A stretch of 48,538 nt of DNA from an uncultured Bacteroidales bacterium (GTDB lineage: Bacteria; Bacteroidota; Bacteroidia; Bacteroidales; UBA932): positions 1-48,538 of the forward strand of contig CAMHKQ010000017.1 in NCBI GenBank assembly GCA_946185745.1. Reading direction: 5' to 3'. Both the position numbers and the translations under genes were made by a program. The notes beneath the pieces are model-generated. The model made no database searches and was not told where the DNA came from. It saw only the letters and a list, made by a program, of their open reading frames with translations. Of the stretch, positions 37,679 through 46,058 are shown piece after piece (position 1 is the stretch's first letter; the number at the start of each line of letters is the position of its first letter).

Positions 37679-39823
37679 ATGAAGCGACTGTTACCTGTTT
37701 TGGCCATTTCCCTGCTTGCCGCGGCATGCAGCACCACCCGTGTCCTGGAGGAAGGCCAGTACAGGCTCACGCGCAACGAGGTGGACATAGAGGGAAACAC
37801 TCCTCTCAAGAGTTCGGACATCACCCCCGGCATCCGTCAGAGCGCACAGGGCTGGAATCCTTTCATCTGTGTCTACAACTGGTCCAAAAAAGACGGTCTC
37901 TGGCATAAGCTCGGAATCGCCCCCGAGGTGTACGAACCGTCCGAGAGCGAACTGTCCGCCGACAATATCGTCAGCCGCCTGAAGTATCTTGGCTATTACA
38001 ATTCCAGCGTAAGCATCACGGAAAAGCCGAAGGGCAGGAAGATGCGGGTAAAATACACCGTGCACCCGGGCAAGCGCTATCTCATAGACAGCCTTTCCTT
38101 CGACATTCCGTCCGGGGGCACTTTCCCCGCCGATTTCAACGCCGACACCGCCGCCATCCGGAAGGCCGTCCTGGGCGCCTACCTTTCCGAGGACATGCTT
38201 GAGAAAGAGAGCGTCCGCTCCACCTCGAGGCTCCGCAACCTGGGGTATTTCGATCTCTCGAAATACAACTATTCGTTCGAGGCGGACACCCTCGAAAACG
38301 GCACGGCTTCGCTTCTGTACAGCGTTCACGGCTACACGCGCAACGAAACCGAGGCATACGACCGGCCGATCAGCCGCTACTATATAGGCAAGGTCGGGGT
38401 AAGCCGCCCCAGCAGCCTCATGTTCAGGGACAAGGTCCTGAGGGGGCTCACAACCCTTCGTCCCGGGCAGGTTTACAGCGAAGACAACGTGAACAACACC
38501 TATGCGCGGCTTTCATCCGTCAGGGCGTTCAGCTCCGTCAACATCGCTATGAACCCGTCCGACAGCAGCACGGTAGACTGCAACATCACCCTTCAGCAGT
38601 CGCCCCAGCAGGGTTTCAAGGTGCATCTCGAGGGCTCCACCAATTCCTCCAGCCTGTTCAGCGTCTCGCCCAAGCTTACTTTCTTCCACAAGAACATCTT
38701 CCATGGAGGGGAATGGCTGAATCTGGGTTTCAGCGGTGAATTCCAGCGCAGGTTCAGCGACAATACCTCGGCCACGGAATTCGGAGCTTCGGCGGGCATC
38801 AGTTTCCCGAAGTTCCTGGGACTTCCCTATGAGGCCTTTCCGGGGCCGCGCATTCCCCGTACCGAAGTGAATTTCGCCTTCAATTACCAGGACCGCCCCG
38901 AATACAACAGGCTGGTGGCCTCCACCGCATACGGCTATTCGGCCAACATGGGACATATCTCCTACCAGATTTACCCGCTGCAAATCAATTACGTGCGGCT
39001 TTTCAATCTCAGCGACGACTTTGCGAAAACACTGAAAGAGTATCCCTTCCTGGCTTATTCCTACCAGAGCCATCTCGACTCCGGTATGGGCATGACGGTG
39101 TATTTCAATACCGACGCCGACATAGTTCCGAAAGGCTCCTACCTTTCGCACAGGCTGTCCGTTGACCTTTCAGGAAACGTGCTCAGCCTTTTCAACAGAT
39201 TCATGCCTGTCGACCAGAACGGCCACTATACTATTTTCGGAGCCCCGTACACCCAGTATTTCCGTACGGAATACAGTTATGCGCAGGCGTGGAAATTCGC
39301 TGAAAACCAGTCTGTTGCGGTCAGGTTCCTCGCTGGTGCGGGCTATGCTTACGGAAACAGCGACGCCCTTCCCTTCGAAAAGCAGTTCTATGCCGGAGGC
39401 GCTTCGAGCATGCGGGGCTGGCAGGCAAGGTCGCTCGGCCCCGGGCCCGAACTGATGAATCCCGCCTTCTCAATTCCCAGCCAGACCGGAGACATAAAGC
39501 TTGAGGCCAACCTGGAATACCGGTTCAAGGTTGTTTGGAAACTTGAGGGCGCCCTGTTCACCGACATCGGAAACGTCTGGTCCCTGGAAGACAGGGGAGA
39601 GGGCGGCGGCACGTTCAATCTTGAAACTTTCTATAAGTCCCTTGCGGCCGACTGGGGTGTTGGCATAAGGGTGGATCTCACCTTCATCCTGCTCCGCGTC
39701 GATTTCGGCATGAAGCTTTTCATTCCCTCCAACACCGAAGACATGGGCCGATTCAACGGTCCCCGCAACTGGCTCAAGGGAGGCAACAACGCCATCCACT
39801 TCGGCGTCGGCTATCCTTTCTGA
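37679..39823 (+). CDS. BamA/TamA-family outer membrane lipoprotein (TamL-like)
   Basis: 714 residues from the ATG at 37679, which gives a signal peptide with lipobox LAAAC (Cys17). In-frame sequence up to 37292 is antisense to the methyltransferase and is rejected. POTRA-type repeats (about 25-330, e.g. PGKRYLIDSLSF and RPGQVYSEDNV) precede an Omp85 barrel with the lid-lock-like motif MRGWQARSLGPG and a terminal aromatic residue (GVGYPF). Lipidated TamA-like proteins (TamL) are typical of Bacteroidota and work with TamB in envelope assembly or lipid transport. The 3' end overlaps rarA by 13 nt. Confidence 0.9.
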   Translation: MKRLLPVLAISLLAAACSTTRVLEEGQYRLTRNEVDIEGNTPLKSSDITPGIRQSAQGWNPFICVYNWSKKDGLWHKLGIAPEVYEPSESELSADNIVSRLKYLGYYNSSVSITEKPKGRKMRVKYTVHPGKRYLIDSLSFDIPSGGTFPADFNADTAAIRKAVLGAYLSEDMLEKESVRSTSRLRNLGYFDLSKYNYSFEADTLENGTASLLYSVHGYTRNETEAYDRPISRYYIGKVGVSRPSSLMFRDKVLRGLTTLRPGQVYSEDNVNNTYARLSSVRAFSSVNIAMNPSDSSTVDCNITLQQSPQQGFKVHLEGSTNSSSLFSVSPKLTFFHKNIFHGGEWLNLGFSGEFQRRFSDNTSATEFGASAGISFPKFLGLPYEAFPGPRIPRTEVNFAFNYQDRPEYNRLVASTAYGYSANMGHISYQIYPLQINYVRLFNLSDDFAKTLKEYPFLAYSYQSHLDSGMGMTVYFNTDADIVPKGSYLSHRLSVDLSGNVLSLFNRFMPVDQNGHYTIFGAPYTQYFRTEYSYAQAWKFAENQSVAVRFLAGAGYAYGNSDALPFEKQFYAGGASSMRGWQARSLGPGPELMNPAFSIPSQTGDIKLEANLEYRFKVVWKLEGALFTDIGNVWSLEDRGEGGGTFNLETFYKSLAADWGVGIRVDLTFILLRVDFGMKLFIPSNTEDMGRFNGPRNWLKGGNNAIHFGVGYPF

Positions 39824-41121
39824 TCGTCTTTACCGGCCCCGTAATACTTTGGCCAGCATTGCTCGAGATATGCCTTGAGGCGGTCTTCGTGGGCATTGTG
39901 CTGGGGCTCGTAGAATACCGAGCCCTCCAGCCCCTTGGGGAGGAATTCCTGGTCGACGAAATTGCCTGAATAATCGTGGGCGTATTTGTAGCCGTCGGCA
40001 TAACCGAGATCCTTCATCAGGCTTGTAGGCGCGTTGCGCAGATACAGCGGCACCGCCGCCACGGGATTGTCTTTGGCGGCCTGTGTGGCCCGTTCAAGGG
40101 CCATGTAGGAGGCGTTGCTCTTCGGGGAGGAGGCCATGTACACCGCGCACTCTGCCAGGGGGATGCGCCCTTCGGGCATGCCGATTTCATGTACGACCTG
40201 GAAGGTGGCGTTGGCGAGCAGAAGTGCGTTGGGGTTGGCCAGGCCTACATCTTCGGCAGCCAGAATGCAGAGCCTGCGGGCTATGAAAAGGGGATCTTCG
40301 CCGCCCTCGAGCATCCTGCACATATAGTAGACCGCAGCATTGGGGTCGGAGCCCCTCACGCTCTTTATGAATGCGGAGATGAGGTCGTAATGCATCTCCC
40401 CGTCCTTGTCGTAGATAGCGACGTTCTCCTGCAGGCAGTCGGTAACCAGCTTGTTGGTGATGAGAATATCCTCTTCGCCCGCCCTAGACTCCGTCACGAT
40501 TTCGAGGATGTTCAGCAGTTTGCGGGCGTCGCCTCCGCTCTGGCGGAACAGGGCATCCGTTTCCTTTACCGTGATTTTCTTTTCCCTGAGCAGCACGTCT
40601 TCCTTCACCGCCCTGTCCAGCAGCAGTTTGAGGTCGGGCACCTCGAGGCTTTTCAGAACGAAAACCTGGCAGCGGGACAGGAGGGGAGTGATGACCTCGA
40701 AGGAGGGATTCTCGGTGGTGGCGCCTATCAGTACGATAATCCCGCTTTCGACTGCGCCGAGGAGCGCGTCCTGCTGGGCCTTGTTGAAGCGGTGGATTTC
40801 GTCTATGAAGAGGATAGGGGCCTTCGCTCCCGAGAACAGGTTCCGGCTTTTCGCGGAATCAATCACGTCGCGGACGTCCTTTACCCCTGCACTGACGGCT
40901 GAGAGGGTGAAGAATTCACGGTCGAGCGTGTCCGCTATGATGTGGGCCAGGGTTGTCTTTCCGACTCCCGGAGGGCCCCATAATATGAACGAAGAGAGGT
41001 TGCCGCTCTCTATCATGTTGCGAAGGATGCAACCTTTGCCGACAAGGTGCCTCTGCCCAACGTAATCCTCTAATTTCCGAGGTCTCATACGTTCGGGGAG
41101 GGGAGGAAGCATTTCGTTCAT
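39811..41121 (-). CDS. rarA: Replication-associated recombination protein A (RarA/MgsA)
   Basis: 436 residues. AAA+ ATPase with Walker A WGPPGVGKTT, Walker B LFIDEIHRFN, sensor motif GATTENPSFE, and the C-terminal tetramerisation domain (KSNASYMALERA). It acts at stalled replication forks with SSB. Its mRNA leader contains two GTTATAAC palindromes (41162-41183). The 3' end overlaps tamL. Confidence 0.95.
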   Translation of the reverse strand: MNEMLPPLPERMRPRKLEDYVGQRHLVGKGCILRNMIESGNLSSFILWGPPGVGKTTLAHIIADTLDREFFTLSAVSAGVKDVRDVIDSAKSRNLFSGAKAPILFIDEIHRFNKAQQDALLGAVESGIIVLIGATTENPSFEVITPLLSRCQVFVLKSLEVPDLKLLLDRAVKEDVLLREKKITVKETDALFRQSGGDARKLLNILEIVTESRAGEEDILITNKLVTDCLQENVAIYDKDGEMHYDLISAFIKSVRGSDPNAAVYYMCRMLEGGEDPLFIARRLCILAAEDVGLANPNALLLANATFQVVHEIGMPEGRIPLAECAVYMASSPKSNASYMALERATQAAKDNPVAAVPLYLRNAPTSLMKDLGYADGYKYAHDYSGNFVDQEFLPKGLEGSVFYEPQHNAHEDRLKAYLEQCWPKYYGAGKDDQKG

Positions 41122-41161
41122 ATTTGCTTGATTATTAATCGATATAACAAAATAGTTCAGT

Positions 41162-41183
41162 GTTATAACTTTTTTGTTATAAC
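41162..41183. repeat. Two GTTATAAC palindromes separated by T6, upstream of rarA
   Basis: GTTATAAC at 41162-41169 and 41176-41183, 6 nt apart. Each octamer is a palindrome, so they can act as a double operator or pair as an 8-bp AT-rich stem with a T6 loop. They lie between the GNAT-like stop (41194) and the rarA start (41121). Confidence 0.5.
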
Positions 41184-41193
41184 CTGTTTTCCA

Positions 41194-42324
41194 CTATATT
41201 TTGCGGATAAAGCAGCGACGCCGCTTGCACCAGTCGGGATTGAAGAGTTCGAACTGTTTCTGAACCTTGATATTGGTCTCGAGCTCGCCGTTGCTTTCGG
41301 CCCACTTGACGCCCAGCGTCTGGTATTTGTGGAAAATATCGGCAATGAGGACGGCGTTGACGCCGAGGTTCTGGTATTCGGGCTTTACGCCGATGAGCAG
41401 GAGCTCCGCACCCTCTGAATGCTTGATGAAGAGGTCGTGCAGCAGATACCACCAGCCGAAGGGGAAGAGTTTGCCCCGGCTCTTCTTCAGGGCGCGGGCG
41501 AGGGAGGGCATGGTGACGCCGAAGCCGACCAGTTCGCCCTTGTCGTTCTCCACGGCCGTGAGGTAGCGCATGTCCAGGACCTTCAGATAGAAACCGATGT
41601 AGCGGTCGGCTGTTTCCATTGGCAGCTCGGTGACGTTGTAGAGGTTTTTGTACGTCTCGTTGTCGAGCGCGAATATCTTGTGGGCATAATCCTCTTTGCG
41701 GACTATCTTGCGGGAGAGCTGGCGGAGGTGAAGGTTGTTGCGCTCCAGGACTATCTTCCCGAGCCTTTCAATCTTTTCGGGAAGCTTCTCGGGAATCTGC
41801 ACCCTGAATTCCAGCCAGTCCACGTCTTTCTGCAGGCCGAATGCCTCCAGGTGCTTCTGGTAGTAGGGATGATTGTAAATCTGCGGCATGGTGCTTTCAC
41901 GGTCGAAGCCCTCGATGAGGGTGCCTTCGGGATCCATGTCGGTGAAGCCGAGCGGGCCGACCATCTCTTCCATGGCGTATTGCCTGCCGAATTCCAGCAC
42001 CTTGTCGAGCAGGGCTTTTGAAACCTCCATGTCGTCGATGAAGTCTATCCATCCGAAGCGGACCTGTCTGTGGTTCCACTGCTCATTGTTCCTGTGGTTG
42101 ACGATTGCAGCCACGCGACCCGCCTCCTTTCCGTCCTTGTAGGCCATGAAAAGCTTGTAGTCGGAGAATTCGGCTGCGGGATTGGTCTTCTTGTCCAGGG
42201 TATCCATCTGGTCGAAGACGAGGTAGGGGACGTAATACTCGTTGTGACGGTAAAGTTTCTCGGGGAAATTGACGAAGCGGCGCAACTGGGAGCGGCTTGT
42301 GACTTCCTTGATTTCAATAGACAT
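41194..42324 (-). CDS. GNAT-like acyltransferase family protein of unknown substrate
   Basis: 376 residues, cytoplasmic. The N-terminal half (about 1-150) and C-terminal half (about 250-360) both look like GNAT folds; LLLIGVKPEYQNLGVNAVLI resembles the acetyl-CoA loop (R/Q-x-x-G-x-G/A) in a degenerate form. Similar proteins are common in Bacteroidota as 'N-acetyltransferase'. Substrate unknown. It lies 72 nt upstream of rarA on the same strand, so co-transcription is possible. A weak TACATTTA element (42348-42355, reverse) may be its promoter. Confidence 0.7.
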   Translation of the reverse strand: MSIEIKEVTSRSQLRRFVNFPEKLYRHNEYYVPYLVFDQMDTLDKKTNPAAEFSDYKLFMAYKDGKEAGRVAAIVNHRNNEQWNHRQVRFGWIDFIDDMEVSKALLDKVLEFGRQYAMEEMVGPLGFTDMDPEGTLIEGFDRESTMPQIYNHPYYQKHLEAFGLQKDVDWLEFRVQIPEKLPEKIERLGKIVLERNNLHLRQLSRKIVRKEDYAHKIFALDNETYKNLYNVTELPMETADRYIGFYLKVLDMRYLTAVENDKGELVGFGVTMPSLARALKKSRGKLFPFGWWYLLHDLFIKHSEGAELLLIGVKPEYQNLGVNAVLIADIFHKYQTLGVKWAESNGELETNIKVQKQFELFNPDWCKRRRCFIRKI

Positions 42325-42419
42325 TTCAGGTCAGGTTTTAAATTTTGTAAATGTACTTATTTTCAGTGAAAAAATCAAATTGTCAAAGTCGGGAATAATG
42401 ACTATATTAGTGCTCCATA

Positions 42420-42962
42420 ATGAAGGCAATTATTCCGGCAATCTCCCTGTTCCTGGCCCTGGCGGCGTGTCATACGGCCGGGGGGCAGGTACGGTCCGTC
42501 GGTACATGGCACTCCTTCAAGGGGCTTGGCCTGACCATGCAGTCCGCCACGCGCAACCCGAAGGAAACCAACACCTTCACCTTATACGCAGAGCTCTGGG
42601 ATACCTATGCCGGGCATCTCACCGCTCCCGGCGGCAAGTTCGTCTTCTCCCACAACATAACTCTTCACGACTTCGACGCTGCCGACGGAGAAGCTTTTTC
42701 GCTGTTCGCAGGCGCGGGCGCATCGGCCGGATGGGTAAAAGACCACGGCAGGGACGGTTTTGGAATGATGGCGGCCCTGAACGGCAGTTTCGGGGCATGC
42801 GCCGCGTTTGCAAGGAAGCACGTCCTTATCTGTGCCGGCATCACTCTCGAGGCCGGTCCCTGGCTGCATATGACGGAAAACAGATACGTCGTCTCCCTGT
42901 ACCGGAACGGTATTTATCAGGCATATTATCCGTACATTTCCATCTCTTACCTGTTCAAATGA
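42420..42962 (+). CDS. Small outer-membrane barrel-like lipoprotein, unknown function
   Basis: 180 residues. The signal peptide contains LAAC (Cys17), so it may be lipidated. The mature part alternates hydrophobic and polar residues and ends YISISYLFK, the pattern of a small beta-barrel. I do not recognise the family. A TATATTAG element (42403-42410, one mismatch to the -7 consensus) ends 9 nt before the ATG. The stop overlaps the next gene by ATGA. Confidence 0.7.
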   Translation: MKAIIPAISLFLALAACHTAGGQVRSVGTWHSFKGLGLTMQSATRNPKETNTFTLYAELWDTYAGHLTAPGGKFVFSHNITLHDFDAADGEAFSLFAGAGASAGWVKDHGRDGFGMMAALNGSFGACAAFARKHVLICAGITLEAGPWLHMTENRYVVSLYRNGIYQAYYPYISISYLFK

Positions 42963-43573
42963 AAAAGCTCACCGCCATAACCGTCATCCTCATGCTGGCC
43001 TGCAGCCTGGCATACTGCCAGGAGCGGCCTTCCAGGTTCCACTGGGGCGTGGAATGGGGTTACGGTGCAAGCGGATTCATGTACTGGTCAAACAATTATT
43101 TCGATGCCAAGGTAGGCTACCGTATCTGGGATGAGGGACACGAGTTTGCCTTCGTTCCCAATGCCTATGCCGGCCTCTATGCCGGCTTCGACCTTGGCAG
43201 GCGCATCAACCTGTCGCTCTTTTCTGGCACCATGGGCATCTACAGCGACAGGCAGGTTATCCCGCTCGGGCTGCGGGCCACCTATGCCTTCAGGGGCCAG
43301 GACAGCCAGGGAGCGCTGGCGTTTCTTGGGGGAGGCCTTTGTTTCCACGACCTGTTCGTCTCCGCTCCGGGACAGTATCTGCAGCTCGGGGGCGGCTACA
43401 GGATAAAACTCGGCGGGAAAATGGACATGGACCTGCTGGCGCACCTGCGCGCATGCGACGACCATCCGCCCATCTGGGACGAGGAGAACGGCTCCTATGT
43501 CGACGCCGCCAATATCCGCAAGAATCTTGCGGTCTACACATCATTCGAAGTCGGAGTGGCCTTCCGTTTTTAG
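42959..43573 (+). CDS. Small outer-membrane beta-barrel protein, unknown function
   Basis: 204 residues from the ATG at 42959, which overlaps the previous stop (ATGA). A longer in-frame extension upstream lies antisense to or within neighbours and is rejected. The signal peptide ends near SLAYCQ. Eight or so amphipathic strands follow, e.g. GLYAGFDLGRRINLSLFSG and LQLGGGYRIKLGGKM, with the C-terminal strand EVGVAFRF. It looks like a companion of the preceding gene, perhaps a diverged duplicate or a partner. Not recognised as a known family. Confidence 0.72.
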   Translation: MKKLTAITVILMLACSLAYCQERPSRFHWGVEWGYGASGFMYWSNNYFDAKVGYRIWDEGHEFAFVPNAYAGLYAGFDLGRRINLSLFSGTMGIYSDRQVIPLGLRATYAFRGQDSQGALAFLGGGLCFHDLFVSAPGQYLQLGGGYRIKLGGKMDMDLLAHLRACDDHPPIWDEENGSYVDAANIRKNLAVYTSFEVGVAFRF

Positions 43574-43577
43574 AGCG

Positions 43578-44540
43578 TTACAATTTGATGAACAGCCATG
43601 TCGTGTATGCTGCGAAGAACAGCAGCATCATGACGCCGTCGCCGCGGGTTATGCGGTCGTTAGGGCCGGTCTTAATGCTGACCAGGACAAGGAGCGCGCT
43701 GAGTGCGAGGGCCCCCATGTCCACCAGGTTCATGCCTGCGAAGCTCATGGGGCAGATTACGGCCGAAGTGCCGAGTATCAGCAGGAGATTGAAGACGTTG
43801 CTGCCGAGGATGTTCCCCAGGGCCATCTGGCTGCGGTGTTTTGCCAGGGCCACGATGCTGGTGGCGAACTCCGGCAGGGATGTACCCATGGCAAGCAGGG
43901 TGATTGCTATGAATTTGTCGCTCACGCCCAGGCTGCGTGCTATCTTTTCTGCATTGTCTACGAAGAGATTGCCTCCGACAACCAGGCCCGCAAGGCCTCC
44001 GAGTATCATCAGCGCCGCCAGCCAGACAGGGTAGGACTTAGCCCCTTCTGCCTTGCTTTCGGAGCCGGGCTTCTCGAAGATGAAGCACGAAATGATATAC
44101 GCTACGAACAGGAGCAGGAGTATTACCCCTTCCACACGGGAAAGGCCGTCGCCCTGGCCGAGGCCGAAGAGAGTCCTGCTCATGCCGAGCAGTATCACAA
44201 GCAGGGTAACCGCCACAGTGATGGGAACATCCCTCTTGTGGTTGGCGGGGGTGACCGCTATGGGGGCCACAATGGCCGAAATCGCAAGTATCCACAGCAC
44301 ATTGAAGATGTTCGATCCGACCACGTTGCCTATTGCGATGTCGGAATTGCCCTGGAGGGCACCGGTGACGCTGACCACGAGTTCGGGGAGGGAAGTGCCG
44401 AATCCAACAATAGTAAGGCCTATCACGAACTCGCTCACGCCGTATTTGCGGGCGATTCCGGAAGCGCCTTCGACAAGGATGTCGGCCCCGAATACGACCA
44501 GGGCAAGGCCAAGCACCAATAGTAATATACTTGTTGTCAT
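43578..44540 (-). CDS. Calcium/sodium antiporter (CaCA family, YrbG-like)
   Basis: 320 residues in about ten hydrophobic helices with two inverted alpha repeats: GFGTSLPELVVS with GNVVGSNIFN in the first half, and AMGTSLPEFATS with GNILGSNVFN in the second. These are the ion-binding signatures of the family. It probably exchanges Ca2+ for Na+ or H+. The start overlaps the rlmD stop by one base (TGATG), so the two are likely coupled. Its stop is 4 nt from the convergent barrel gene. Confidence 0.92.
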   Translation of the reverse strand: MTTSILLLVLGLALVVFGADILVEGASGIARKYGVSEFVIGLTIVGFGTSLPELVVSVTGALQGNSDIAIGNVVGSNIFNVLWILAISAIVAPIAVTPANHKRDVPITVAVTLLVILLGMSRTLFGLGQGDGLSRVEGVILLLLFVAYIISCFIFEKPGSESKAEGAKSYPVWLAALMILGGLAGLVVGGNLFVDNAEKIARSLGVSDKFIAITLLAMGTSLPEFATSIVALAKHRSQMALGNILGSNVFNLLLILGTSAVICPMSFAGMNLVDMGALALSALLVLVSIKTGPNDRITRGDGVMMLLFFAAYTTWLFIKL

Positions 44541-45946
44541 CAGTCTTTTCTTATTAGTTTACAGACATTTTCGACGTGCTGCGTGTGAGGGAACATGTCT
44601 ACCGGCTGCACAGCCACAATCGAATACTCTGCACATAGGGCGGCCAGATCCCGTGCCTGTGAAGCGGGGTTGCAGCTGACATATACTATGCGCCCGGGCC
44701 GGGCCTGGAGTATGACTTTGGCGACATCCGGGTGGATGCCCGCACGCGGGGGATCGAGGATAATTACGTCGGGACGGCCGTGCTCGGCTATGAACGAGGC
44801 GTCGAGGACGTCTTTCATGTCTCCGGCATAAAACTCGCAATTGCTTATGCCATTGGCACTTGCGTTGATTTTGGCATCTTCTATGGCCTCGGGCACGTAC
44901 TCGATGCCGATTACCTTGGCGGCATTGCGGGATACGAACTGGGCAATGGTGCCGGTGCCGGTATATAAGTCGTAGACAATCTCGGTGCCGGAGAGCCCTG
45001 CATAATCGCGGACCACGCTGTAAAGCCTGCAGGCCTGAAGGGTATTGGTCTGGAAGAAGGATTTGGGGCCTATCTTGAAGCGGAGGCCGTCCATCTCTTC
45101 ATAGATGGCATCGTCGCCCCTGTAGAGCAGGGGAGTCTGGTCGGAGATGCTGTCGTTGACCTTGGCGTTGATTATGTAATAGAGCGAGCTTATCTGCGGG
45201 AATTCCGCTGCCAGAGCGTCCATAAAAGCATCCCGCCCCTCGAATTCGCAGGCGAAGCAGGCTATGACCATGGTGCCGCCGTTTTCTGTGGTGCGGACGA
45301 ACACGCTGCGGAAAATGCCGGTATTCTCGCGTAAATTGTAAAACGGTATCCCATGGCTGAGGGCGTAGGTTTTGGCGAACAGACGGATGGCGTTGGACGG
45401 ATCAGGCTGCAGGTAACAGCGTTCCAGGTCCAGCACCTTGTCGAAGAATTTCCCGACGTGGAAGCCCAGTCCGCAGCGGTCGGAAGGGGAGAGGGTGTCG
45501 GGATCCTCGCCGTCGAGTATCCAGCGCCTGTCAGAAGCGGTGAATTCCAGCTTGTTACGGTAAAACCTGGTCTTTTCAGAGGGGATAGTAGGCTGAATAT
45601 CAGGCACTTGCAGATGTCCGATGCGGACAAGCTGGTCGTAGACCTGCTGCCTTTTGGCCTCCAGCTGCATCTCATATGGCAGAGGCTGCCACCTGCAGCC
45701 GCCGCAGACCCCGAAATGTTTGCAAAAAGGCTCCAGCCTGTGCTCCGAGGCTTTGTTCAGCGCAACTATGAAGCCTTCCATGAAATTCTTGCGTTTTTTC
45801 GTGATCCGCACGTCCACGACATCGCCGGGAACAGCGAACGGGACGAATACGACTTCGCCGTCCGGCGTGTGCCCGAGCGCTTTGCCCTCGGCTGCGACAG
45901 CCTCGATTGTCAGGTTTGAGATGACCAGATCCAGCTTTTTTCTCAT
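44540..45946 (-). CDS. rlmD: 23S rRNA (uracil-5-)-methyltransferase, RlmD/RumA type
   Basis: 468 residues from the ATG at 45946, chosen because the -7 element (45953-45960) rules out the in-frame start at 45988. The N-terminal TRAM domain (about 1-65), [4Fe-4S] cysteines in CKHFGVCGGC, SAM-binding YDLYTGTGTIAQF and catalytic Cys in YVSCNPAS are present. It adds a methyl group to a uracil of 23S rRNA; which one (or whether tRNA) cannot be decided from sequence alone. Confidence 0.88.
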   Translation of the reverse strand: MRKKLDLVISNLTIEAVAAEGKALGHTPDGEVVFVPFAVPGDVVDVRITKKRKNFMEGFIVALNKASEHRLEPFCKHFGVCGGCRWQPLPYEMQLEAKRQQVYDQLVRIGHLQVPDIQPTIPSEKTRFYRNKLEFTASDRRWILDGEDPDTLSPSDRCGLGFHVGKFFDKVLDLERCYLQPDPSNAIRLFAKTYALSHGIPFYNLRENTGIFRSVFVRTTENGGTMVIACFACEFEGRDAFMDALAAEFPQISSLYYIINAKVNDSISDQTPLLYRGDDAIYEEMDGLRFKIGPKSFFQTNTLQACRLYSVVRDYAGLSGTEIVYDLYTGTGTIAQFVSRNAAKVIGIEYVPEAIEDAKINASANGISNCEFYAGDMKDVLDASFIAEHGRPDVIILDPPRAGIHPDVAKVILQARPGRIVYVSCNPASQARDLAALCAEYSIVAVQPVDMFPHTQHVENVCKLIRKD

Positions 45947-45952
45947 GGAGAG

Positions 45953-45960
45953 CAAATATA
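45953..45960 (-). promoter_or_regulatory. rlmD: -7 element 6 nt before rlmD
   Basis: Reverse-strand TATATTTG, exact TAnnTTTG match, 6 nt (CTCTCC) before the ATG at 45946. Predicts a leaderless mRNA. Confidence 0.65.
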
Positions 45961-46058
45961 GTAAAAATCCCGCAAGGGGAGACATCAATATCTACAAGTT
46001 AACATAATATAAATTGTGTAACAAAAGGGGCTTGTTGCTGAATAAACAGTTGTATGAA

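Noticed and set aside
42269..42958. Long N-terminal extension of the second small barrel protein
   Set aside because: It runs through the GNAT-like start and the first barrel gene in another frame; the ATG at 42959 gives a signal peptide.
43607..43628. 7-bp hairpin (ATGCTGC / GCAGCAT) 34 nt after the second barrel gene
   Set aside because: Position matches the other embedded terminators, but no T-run follows, so I do not call it a terminator.
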